Source of the DNA: Acanthosepion esculentum
Taxonomy: Eukaryota > Mollusca > Cephalopoda > Sepiida > Sepiidae
Reading direction: 5' to 3'
Assembly (NCBI GenBank): GCA_964036315.1
Contig: OZ038478.1
Span: forward strand, 146,434,258 to 146,498,257
DNA length: 64,000 nucleotides
How positions within the stretch are numbered: the stretch's first letter is position 1; every line of letters starts with the position of its first letter. The position numbers and the translations under genes were made by a program. This document shows positions 54,530-64,000 of this stretch, piece by piece. A model generated the notes under the pieces. The model was given only the letters and a program-made list of their open reading frames with translations, did no database searches and was not told where the DNA came from.

Positions 54530-56397
54530 CACATTTTGTTTTTATTGATTGTTGTAGGCTGATGTTCCTTTTCTTATTTCCATATGTTTGGTGTGATTTG
54601 TTTATTGTTTATAATCCCTCAGATATGTTTAGAAAGCATTTCGCTTTTCGCGTATTTACTATTTGTAAATGTTTCTGTACCTCGTTTCTTTGTTACCAGG
54701 GTCATTCAGTTACTCCTATGTATATTTCTCCGTTGTCTGATGATTTTACATATTCTTGGTCTATCACATTGTTCTGCAAACAGTCGCCGTTTTATGGACA
54801 TTCGTTCATTATTCTGCAGTTACACTTGTGTTGAATTTGTTCAGGTTGTTTTGTTGATCATTCTCCTGTTGGGCTTATTTGTTTCATTCCTCAATAGAAT
54901 TACTTACGTTCGCCTATCATCCGGTTCACATTCCTCCGAGATCTTTGAAGAGGAATGGAGTTTCATTTCCCTTTAGGGTTGAGTTTCCGAGGACTGAACA
55001 TGTATGTAAGTACTATTCAAAAACACGTAAAAGACCTGACAGTACTGACAAGTATAATTCAAGACAAAGGATTATACGAATGCATGTAATAAAAGTGTTT
55101 GTTAAAAACTTCGATAATGCGTTTTTGTTAAGTAATATTTATAATCATCCACGCAGATGACACTTCTGCATCCGGGCACAAAGGAATCTTCAGGTAAATA
55201 GAAAATGGAAGCAAGAAAAATGACTGTCAATTGTATGGCCTTTAGCAAGACGTGAGCTACGAACTGAAGATGTCAAGGTACTCAGAGCAAGTGTCTGAAA
55301 TAGCGGAACTAAAGAATGTTTTACAATTATTGGGTAATTAATAAAAGCCAGTAAGCAAATTTCCAAATTTAAGCCTAAAATGTTTTCAAAAGGATGGGCA
55401 GAAATATTGAAAACTAGACGTTTCTTTTTCCCAAGGGGAACCGAAGGCAACTTAATAGGAGAACTATTCAATTTCTGAACCAGGTTTCAAAGTAATATAT
55501 TTAACGAATAGTTTCAGTTGCGATAAAGACAGAGAGAAATGACAGCCAGAAAGAGTTTTGTACGACGATCTTTAACTTAATCTGTTTGTATTTTCCGTCG
55601 TAAACATCTTGCTGTACAAGGTCTACTTGGATTCATGCATTGTTTTCATTTGTCCCTCTTGCTTTGAATCCGTCCTGTTAGTATTATATTTTCCAAGCCC
55701 TCTTTCCGCATTATGTGCTATAGGAATTTCAACTATCTCTTCTTGATGTTATATATAAGTCCCCATTTTGTTTTCATTTTCCCTAAGATCTCGTTGCTGC
55801 TCACATATACGGTTTATATGAAATGAAAGATACCTGATCCTTTAAAGGTTAAAAACAATCTGTGAAATAAAACATAAATTCTAAAATATGAAAGAAATAT
55901 AAAAGAATAAGTGATTAAAATTTAAATACTGAAAGCAATTGGTAGTCATAGCAAGAACTTTGGCGTATTTGATTTTCGTGACTGCTTAGTAGATGTGTCG
56001 CGTTTTAAGTTCCACGAGTAGTCAGCCAGTAGTCCTATGTTCCATTCTTCCATAACCTTTCACCTTCCTCATCGGTAACATTACCAAAATTATGCCACTG
56101 ACAAACACCAATTTCTATCAGAAAGTTTTGATGCAGACTATGTAAAGTGATTATAGTCCAAAAGACTGTTATTATTATTTTCATTCATGCATTATCATAA
56201 TATAAAAAAGGAGGTGTTTGAGTAAAGCAGGAATTCAAAAGCATGCATGATTTTTTTGCGGGAAGCATTCAGAATTAATTTCAACATTATTGGAATCTGG
56301 GCTATAAATAGTCCTTTTTTTTAAACTGATGTCCGCTACACCAAAATGTAGAGCTAACGAGTAAAAGCCATTTGGTTTTTCCAGTCATCAGAAAAAC
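54528..56397. other. AT-rich intergenic DNA, no recognised gene
   Basis: Open frames at 54478-54976 (plus) and 55190-55471 (minus, 93 codons) are unlike any family I know. The first is hydrophobic in a way typical of reverse-strand reading of decayed coding sequence. I do not call either a gene. Confidence 0.45.
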
Positions 56398-56610
56398 ACA
56401 GTGGGAGGAAACAAATATTCGTACGCATACAAATTATTAATTTATTGTATTTCCAACTAACGAATGAACATAATTTTCACATAATTAACTGTATACAGAT
56501 GCATAATAACTAAATAATCATAGGAAACAGAAAATATGCTGATTTAATAGAAATAAATCCCATTTGTCCATTTGAATGGGTGAAAAAGTATTCGTACAAT
56601 GCAAATTTCA
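56398..56610 (+). repeat. left IR/DR terminus of a second Tc1-type transposon
   Basis: CAGTGGGAGGAAACAAATATTCGTACGC begins at about 56398, and a related inner repeat GGTGAAAAAGTATTCGTACA lies at about 56578-56597, some 175 bp inside. The shared core is TATTCGTAC. This is the outer/inner repeat pair of a Tc1-type end. No transposase or right end was found before the microsatellite at 56834, so only half remains. Confidence 0.5.
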
Positions 56611-56829
56611 AATTGTAAATCTTTTAAATTGCCTTAATACTCTAGATTATTCAAGTGAAATATTCTAGAAGTTTTGTTGCAGGCCCTTAATAGAGGAATA
56701 TAGCCTGTGCGCTCAAGTAAAAATAAGTCACAGGAGGCCCACAAACGTTTAAAAATAAAAGACGTAAATTTGACAGGTCAACAACAGGACAAAAAAGCGA
56801 CAAACTTAAGCTAATACAAAATTTATTTT

Positions 56830-56833
<4 letters not shown>

Positions 56834-56880
<47 letters not shown>

Positions 56881-56915
56881 TATATAGATATTGATAATAT
56901 TCATGGTTAATATAC

Positions 56916-56948
<33 letters not shown>

Positions 56949-56995
56949 CATACATATATATAAAATATATAAATATATATACATACATACATACA

Positions 56996-57031
<36 letters not shown>

Positions 57032-57072
57032 TATAGATAGATAGATAGATAGATAGATATAGATATATATAT
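56834..57072. repeat. compound (TA)n/(TACA)n/(GATA)n microsatellite
   Basis: About 240 bp of changing short units. It directly precedes the solo LTR. Confidence 0.95.
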
Positions 57073-58253
57073 TGTTACGTTAGCCCAATAGTTGTACCCT
57101 CACCTTAGATTTTATAAGCATGTTTTAAGTATATTGTGTATTTTCTACGAAACATAGGAATCTTAATAACTTTTTATTTCTTGAATATGCAGATTGTGAG
57201 ATATATATATATTTTTTTTATGCCCAGATGAGTCAGAGCTAGTTCTCGAAAAACAACCTTCCCTTCCACCCCACCATTACCATCTGCCCTCTGATGCGTA
57301 CGCCAAACAAATGCTGTTTGACAGATAAGTGCGAATGACATTAAGAGGATCCATGGGTGTAGGCCAAACAAACGCTGTTTGACAGATAAGTGCGAATGAC
57401 ATTAACAGGGTCCATGAAAAACGCATACTTTATTCCTGGCCCAACACGGGACTCAACTCGTAACAGTTTCGTTTCGCACGTGCTGAGGTGGCAACGGTCT
57501 CCCTTAGTTGCTGGCCCTCGGAGGCAGCGGACGTCACCAAGACCAGTCTTAGCTGTTTGCCTTTAGAAAAAGCAGTTGTCACCAAAACCAGACTTCGTGG
57601 TTTGATTCCAGAAGAATTAGATGCCACCAAAAACCATAGGACCGACGAGAGAATCTAGAACAACATCCTCAAACGAAGTCGGCTATACCGGCTATATATA
57701 TCGTGATTTTTCTGTGTCTTCTTCTCGCCATCAACAAGGATTGGACGTCGCCAATCAAAAACTCATATTAGAACACTGACAATCCCATCCTTTACTTTCA
57801 GAGAATTGTATGAAGATCCTTTCGATCAAACTGTATCCTGATAATAATCAATCGACGTCGATTCCAACCTTATGTAAGTTTCTGCATGTTTTTTTGTTAT
57901 ATCTTATAATCTGTTATCACTGTATTCATATGTATTTCGCCGCATTAGTATCCGTTTAATTGGTAACTTATCTACCCTCCCCTTGTATTATTTAGTGTTC
58001 TTTTTCTTACTTTCACACTTTGTATATTCTATAAATAAAATCTTCGTATTATATATTCTCGTGTCGTCTTCTGTTGTTCTGTGTCTACGGATGGTTCATT
58101 TTCTCTCTGCGTTTACCAACGTCCGGAATTGGAGAATTACCCTCCCAATGTTCTTTTCTTTATTTTTATATCAAACCTTGAGATCTCTTAATTTTTTATA
58201 TTTTCTCGTAGCGTCCCGGCTATCGTAGTCCCAACGAAACCTCGGGCGTAACA
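57073..58253 (+). mobile_element. solo LTR, 1181 bp
   Basis: It starts TGTTACGTTAGCCC and ends GGGCGTAACA, so the ends are inverted TGTTACG...CGTAACA as in many Gypsy-type LTRs, and ATATAT stands on both sides as the likely target duplication in a (TA)n tract. It contains a TATATATAT box at 57693-57701 and AATAAA at 58034-58039 in the same (plus) orientation, consistent with U3-R-U5. No internal coding region flanks it. The solo state is normally produced by LTR-LTR recombination. Confidence 0.75.
57301..57416. repeat. 61-bp tandem duplication inside the solo LTR U3
   Basis: Two copies of a 55-bp block with core GCTGTTTGACAGATAAGTGC lie at 57301-57355 and 57362-57416, with about four differences. 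Duplicated blocks in U3 often act as enhancers; that role is inferred. Confidence 0.85.
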
Positions 58254-58795
58254 ATATATATATATATATAAAAATAATTCCAAGAGGATAGAATCCAGGT
58301 AGAACTCAATGTCCAGGACGGAGTAAGGATATAATAAAAAGGCTTAAACACTAGTAGTCCATGGTGATAATTTATTACATTGGAATCGTAAATAAGATCT
58401 AATTCAGCAGACCTACAAATTCAAAAAGAAACCAGAAAAACAACACCGGGAATGATAAATAAAAATTAGTGAGAGTATCGACTACAGGTTACAAATCTAA
58501 TATAAACATATAAAAATAACGATTATTTAATCTAGCAAGGACCTATAATTTCTATGTTCAAAGAAACATACGTATACACACATACACAACAACATATTTA
58601 CACGTACATACATACATATAGGCGTGTACACACAAAACTATATATATATATATATATACTTCTTAACAGAATTTCCTTACAGAAAATCACTACGCACTAC
58701 CGTAAATAAATGCAATTTCTTTGGTAAGTGTAGTTTTACTTATAAAAGAAACAAATTAAATACAATAAATCACTTTTTTATGTGTGTGTGTATCA

Positions 58796-58842
<47 letters not shown>

Positions 58843-59104
58843 GGGAGATATGTGAAAGATATAAATGTGTGATAGATAGATATATTTGGGTATAATACAT
58901 ATATATACATATACATATGTGTGTGTGTCTATATATGTGCGTGTGTGTGTCAGTGAGTGATATATAAGGAATTATAGTTTTAAGATGAGCTACATCTATG
59001 GGATAAAATTCACCATATCAGAGATAGAACGTATAAAAATATAATAAAAGTGATCATTGAATGCAACACACTATGGAGACAGGTTGTTTAATGCTAGACG
59101 TAGT

Positions 59105-59151
<47 letters not shown>

Positions 59152-59214
59152 GTGTGTGTGTGAGTGTGTGTGTCTGTGTATGTGTGTGCGTGAGGTTATC
59201 TGTAAGTGATATAC

Positions 59215-59259
<45 letters not shown>

Positions 59260-60454
59260 TATGTGAAAGATAAACATGTACAATACGTATATGTACTATA
59301 TACATACTCATTAATATATATATATATATATAATAGCAATGCTCGGCGTTTTATGCAGTTAAATTGCTTTGGGGTTTGAATTATTGAATTTATGCACGTA
59401 TCCGCAGTTGTTGAGGTCACTGATAGGCAGGGATTCTTACTGTTATCAAAGTCAATCAGATCAAGGGCAACCGGTTTCAATAGGTGGCTGCTGTGTGGCT
59501 GTTCCGTGTTTACCCGAAGACTGCCACTCGTTCATAATCAGTCAAGATTTTTAATTCTGGCAATGTAAAATACTGGTTGCGTTTTTACCGTAGGACTCGT
59601 TTAACATATCGGCATCGGTGGTAGGCAAAGCTGCTCTACTCCAGTTTGCACACCTTCACCTACCCGACCCTACTTAAGTACGGCTTGCTTAGTCTTGTTG
59701 GAAAGCCCTTGACCTAGTGTGAATTTGTGTCCATTCCTTTTTTCGGGCATAAGTCCGGATTTATTGGACTGAGAATGATTTAACTTCATTTCCTATGGTA
59801 AGAACCCTTCCTCACACGCCCGGAAACCGAGCGGACGAACGCACGTGACTTACACGCACATACTCGGTAATGCATCACTGCTGCATGTAGGGTCAATAAT
59901 TGTGTTAAGCGCAATGGTTTGTGAATTGGCAGTACTGGGAGTAGCTGTTGTTGTCGGTTTTACTGCGGATGTTACGGTTTTGCGAAAAACGCAGTAAAGG
60001 AATGGAGCTTGCAACGCAGCATTTGACCTTCCGTAAAGTTTGAAATGTTGTACCGTAGAAGTTACTGGTAGACAGAGGTACAATGAAGCACCCACAGAAA
60101 CCGCTCTTTATAAAAGACGCTTGCTCAATAATTAAGCGAAATACTCAAAACTTATTGCCGACTGGCCAGAACTCAGGTTTCAGCCTATTGAAATCGACGC
60201 TTGAAGTAGCTGCAGATTGTAGTGGGGGGAATTGTGCATCTCAACTGAAAGTGCCAACCGTTGTGTCAACATCGACGCGTCGCTGACATCATCGAATACC
60301 CCTCTAAATTCCCTGAATTGTGTGGCTCCGCTCAACTCTACACCTCCAACCCCGTGTGCGCATGCGATTGTATGAATCGGTGTTGAGTCTAAAGTAGCGG
60401 GTAGTGCACACAGTAGCGCAAGTACGTTTTGCCTTAGCGCATCCCAGTATGAGC
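58254..60454. other. microsatellite-rich DNA with no recognised gene
   Basis: TA tracts lie at 58254-58270, 58639-58659, 58799-58840, 59109-59150, 59217-59253 and 59313-59333, some joined to (TG)n. Blocks recur around them: GAGATATGTGAAAGATA at about 58845 and 59256. Between 59340 and 60450 the GC content is higher but no family is recognised. Confidence 0.5.
58962..59010 (+). repeat. dispersed repeat, copy 1 (second copy at 63822)
   Basis: GAGTGATATATAAGGAATTATAGTTTTAAG, preceded by (TG)n, recurs at about 63822-63850 as the same block with one substitution, followed by related sequence for about 40 bp. Confidence 0.7.
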
Positions 60455-63066
60455 CTAAAGTATCACCAGCAGTTCGTTCTGTGAAGTAAATCCACTGTCT
60501 GTTCTCTAAGTGCACTGCCTGCTGTATATTTGCTGAATGCCTCTGGTGAATTGGGAAGCCGAAAACGCGCCAAAAAGACTCATTGTTGCTGAGGTACCGC
60601 CCAGCCAAGTACTGCGAAACTCCGTCTCAGCAGTTGTCCCTCTTAACGCTAAACATGTTAACTTACTTACATATATATTTAATGGAGCGGACGGAATTGC
60701 AAAACTCAACGTTTATATGAGCATTGAATATTTTTTTAGAAGGAATCAGTACGGGATCACCCAACTGTTGTCAACACGGTGCCTCTCAACTTGCATCGTT
60801 CCCCCGCCCCTGGTCGGAGCCGTTCGCACGTACAAAGGATATCCGTCCCCACCGGTTAGCGTCTCATCAACAAATGTGCTAGTGACCCCTTTAGAGCACG
60901 GTGCGCCGTTTTGACATCAGGGAGGTGCCTCGTAGCCTGGACTGCATGGCCCATGGACCATGTGGGAACTCTCAGCCTTGAATACGTCCCTGTCCTCATC
61001 CGGTTCCGGAATTTCGGCAGAAATGACGCTATCAATTTGACTGGCGTCAATTTGTGTAGAAAGCCAAATGAGCATGTGGGCATGGGGTAATCCCCATTTT
61101 TGCCACCCAACCGCGTACATGTCACATCTAAGAGGGCCGAAAATCTGCCCCTTTACTATTATGTCCATAAGTTTTCCCAGTTTTAGGTGGAATACGCGGG
61201 CGGTAATGTCATGTCCGTGAGTGTAATCCTGTCCGGGTAGGAGGTCACGCGTTATCTCAACCCGTTTGGGATTTCAGGTAAACGTTATAAATAAGTCTGG
61301 CCGCCCATATTGCCTAACGTATGTCATCGCGTCCTGCGTGCGTTCATGCATGTAACCCCCCACACTCATTGAGGGTAGAGGGCAGAATGCACAACTTCAC
61401 TAGGTCGTGGGGATTGACTTCATTTCGAAGTAAGTCTACGTAGGAGTCTGAGCGCAGGTGTTTCTGATGATTCCGTATAAAGCAAAGCCTCTCCGATTCA
61501 ATCGTAGTGGCCATGTCAACCGCAAACTGGTGGAAAATCTCCCTGCATCTATGAAGCAGGTTGAAGATTCCATCCCTAACCATGAACCGGTATAAGTAGA
61601 AGGCATTTCACGATAAGGCTTTGGAAGATGTTGTAGGTTGGCCACCCGGAGTATGTAGGGGAATGCCGAAGTGGGAGCCATCGTCACCATAAGGGAAAAG
61701 TAAAGGGTACTGCAATGCGACATATGATCGATGGGTCTCTGAAATCCTGTGAAGTGCGCCGCCTCTTGATTTGAGGAAAATATCGCGTTTGCGGCCTTGC
61801 TCCCCATGTATAATAGCGGCCACTTTGTTTCACGCAGGAGCATTGTCGGGGCGTTCGTGTTCATCATGAGGCAGTATGTCGGTGTCAATTAAAATGCTGA
61901 AGGAAGGAACGGGAGCATTTTCCAAAGCATATTTGAAACTGCGAATGTAGCTGTTAACCTCGTGAAGCATGGCCTGAAGTAGTAGTATGACGCCCCTGCG
62001 AGGAACTTTTCCCGACGGTGGCAAAATACCAATCCGGGTTTCGGCCTGTAGTTTGTTGTCTGTAATAAAGTACAGTTGAAGGAATTTAGGAACAGAATTC
62101 TCCTCGGGCAGAAGAGACACAATGCGATGATATACCTTCCCCTGTTCTTTGAAAGTGGGCATCCAACCCTCTTCTCGAACCACCTGAGCCCCAAATTAGG
62201 TCATTTGAAAGTTGTAGTATTGCCTAATTGTTTTAAGGAAGTGGTTGGAGTTGGGATGGGAGCCGGCTATTAGTCCTCTCAACGGGGTAGGTGGTTCATG
62301 CAGAGGTGGCAGTTGAAGATTTCCGGAGGAGCAGCATAGACCGACAGGTTCCTCGGCCCATTTGTGGGCGTTGCAGAATTGACTAGCGGTCTCTGTTGCA
62401 GCAGCGTCCCTGGATTGACAGACGCGCCTGCGGTCAATTGTTTCAGCTGCCCTCGATCCGGCAGTGGTGGTAGTATTTCTATCATTTCGAACAGATCGAC
62501 GAAGGAGTGTCTCAGCAGCCCTAGCAGTTGCTGTGTCAACAGAACCCCTGGATTGACGTGCGCGCCTGCGATCGAATGTTTCAGCTGCCCTCGACCTGAC
62601 GGTGGTGGCAGCATTCGTAGCATTTCGCACAGACCTACGGAGCGGTGTCTCAGCAGCTCTAGCGCTCGCTGTTACAGCAGCGTCCCTAGATTGACGGGCG
62701 CGCCTGCGGTTAAGTGTCTCTATTGCCCATGTTTTCGCAGTGTCAGCAGCGTTCCTTACGTTACGAACAAGCCTTTGATGATGAGTCTCGGAAGCCCGAG
62801 ATGCAGAGGCGGTTTCTGATGCATGTACGTTCATTCTCGACTGTGCATTCTTGAGCCTTGATCGCAACGAAGGATGTAGGCAGCTTTCCCATCCAAGCAG
62901 GTGGCACGCGCCTCTTGTGACTGCGACGCTTGCGTGAGGGCGCTGCATGAGCGACCTGTGAGAGTCGCATTGTAGTCTGCTCTTGGGACTCGCGGGCTCT
63001 TCTTGCCCTCATTATGGACGCTCTTGCAGACCGAAGGTTAAGACGTACCCTTCTCTTTGGCGGCAT
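60455..63066 (-). pseudogene. Helitron Rep/N-terminal protein, frameshifted and without helicase
   Basis: Rolling-circle transposon protein remnant. It starts MPPKRRVRLNLRSARAS at 63066, followed by Arg-rich repeats (see 62390-62800) and an N-terminal region with FLQLYFITDN and GGVILLLQAML-like text. The Rep domain then has YVALQYPLLFPYGDDG, FIRNHQKHLRSDSYVDLLRN, LPGQDYTHGHDITARVFHLK and WGLPHAHMLIWL. PHAHM (61068-61084) is the HUH metal-binding motif. After RQWIYFTERTAGDTL (about 60470) homology stops; the SF1 helicase expected next is absent. At least six frame breaks occur. Confidence 0.8.
62390..62800 (-). repeat. 138-bp coding tandem repeat in the Helitron protein
   Basis: About three copies of a 46-residue Arg/Ala-rich unit (SRAAETxDRRRARQSR...RAAETxxRRSVRN). 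Equivalent DNA positions are 62441, 62579 and about 62717. The copies are diverged but in register and without internal stops in one frame. Confidence 0.8.
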
Positions 63067-64000
63067 GGGGAAAAAGTAATGCTAGCAGTGGTTGGTTAGG
63101 GTTGCTCAATTGCAGGAGTACAGTGTCTAACTTAGTATCGCAAAGCGTGAGTCAGAATCGGGAAGGCAAGTATTTAAGTAAAACAGCTGAATAAATTGTT
63201 TATGGTAGTTGGAAAAATGTAGTTAAACAGACAAACGGAAAACAAAAACGTAAGAAACGATTTGCGGTAGGAGAAATGATTAGTTGATGGAGCTTATCGT
63301 ATCAACCGGATGGCGGCGTAACAGGAGCAGAAACGAGACCTTCGTCCCATAGCTGTACACAGCAGGTTCAAATGCGAAGTATTACTGGCTAATCGGTTGT
63401 GCCAATCATCGAGCGTCCTCGGGTCTCGAACACCATCGATTGTATCGAATTTCGTCAGGTATTATTTGGTCACACAGGAGCTCATAGGGCAAAAGTTTTT
63501 AACTGTTACGACTAAAGCCGATAAAGATCCCAAGTAAGTTGCGAAAAACATCGTCAAATTCAGTAAACTTGATCTGAATGTGAAATCAATCGGTTTTATC
63601 AATATTCGACCCCCTATCGGTTTTATCGATTTTTTCCCAAATCGGAGGAACAATCGAAAAATCCGAAGACGTCAAGTACGAATGGCGTGAATTTCCGATC
63701 TGTGTGTGAATTAAAATGCCAATTGGACGAACGGTTTGCTAAGGATGAGGTAACAAGGTGACAGACACACAGAGACACTAACAGAATGCTATTTATAGAT
63801 ATATGTGTGTACGTGTGAGTGATATATAAGGAATTGTAGTTTTAAGTTGTGCTATATTTATGGAATAAACTGGCCGAGGGAAATATAACTGCTGAAATGG
63901 ACGGGAGCGAAAATGATTAGTGATTGTAATTCTTTACAGTTCAACTAGCTGCAAACTTTCGATTCTTTTAACTCTTTACTGAAGATATAAACGCTTCCTG
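63067..64000. other. Helitron 5' region and flank
   Basis: No other gene is recognised. On the minus strand TCTATAAATAGC at 63788-63799, followed by GTGTCTCTGTGTGTCTGTC, resembles a Helitron 5' end (TC start after A), about 730 bp before the Rep ATG. Beyond it (63800 onward) lies the second copy of the dispersed repeat noted at 58962. The end assignment is tentative. Confidence 0.35.

Noticed and set aside
54584..54976. 130-codon hydrophobic plus-strand frame
   Set aside because: No signal peptide or membrane-protein family recognised; overlapping frames of equal length and AT bias suggest chance.
55190..55471. 93-codon minus-strand frame, relatively complex sequence
   Set aside because: No family recognised and no flanking splice or promoter evidence; not enough to call a gene.

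Overview
This is a eukaryotic, AT-rich, repeat-dominated window with no convincing host protein-coding gene, rRNA, tRNA or CRISPR array. Long (TA)n tracts, several non-LTR retrotransposon lineages, Tc1/mariner, Penelope-like, Gypsy and Helitron sequences point to an animal genome. The style fits a mollusc, perhaps a cephalopod, but that is an inference from repeat content and not a proof.

The dominant feature is 5590-33968: four full-length, same-orientation (minus strand) copies of one Tx1/L1-like LINE, placed head to tail with units of 7094, 7066, 7067 and 7101 bp. Each unit carries a gag-like ORF1 (685-686 aa, CCHC knuckle) and, 11 nt downstream, an ORF2 (1154 aa: AP-type endonuclease, reverse transcriptase with YADD, C-terminal Cys/His knuckle). 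The five boundaries of the array all carry the same 17-bp sequence, CGGAATGNNAGTCTGAC, which behaves as target-site duplication and junction. Copies 2 and 4 have both frames open with all visible catalytic residues. Copy 3 is nearly identical to copy 2 apart from P463Q in ORF2. Copy 1 has a nonsense codon at ORF2 residue 47.

Read on the minus strand, the unique DNA at the array's 5' edge (33982-34109) looks like an S-phase core promoter: inverted CCAAT, TTTCGCGC and TATAAATA, with the 17-bp site where transcription should begin. At internal junctions the 3' end of the upstream copy places a TATA-like palindrome about 30 bp before the same site. The array could therefore work as in Drosophila HeT-A, where one element drives the next. 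The 5' UTR of each copy would fold into several hairpins, four of them capped by a C(UUCG)G tetraloop in the transcribed strand.

Left flank (1-5572): low-complexity and tandem repeats (41-bp repeat, hairpin-containing repeat at 2690-3005) and a possible LTR-like stretch; no gene recognised.

Right flank (33986-64000): a graveyard of decayed elements. In order: old direct repeats (34985-36930), a jockey/CR1-type LINE fragment (37357-39663, minus), an R2-like LINE fragment (44290-45545, minus), a Penelope-like fragment with GIY-YIG domain (46393-47060, minus), a mariner transposase fragment (49640-50460, plus), a second Tx1-like endonuclease fragment (50883-51440, plus) abutting a Gypsy integrase/3' end fragment (51500-52142, plus), a complete but dead Tc1-like element with IR/DR ends (53005-54490), half of another Tc1-type terminus (56398-56610), a solo LTR (57073-58253), and a Helitron Rep fragment (60455-63066, minus). 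(TA)n tracts border many of these.
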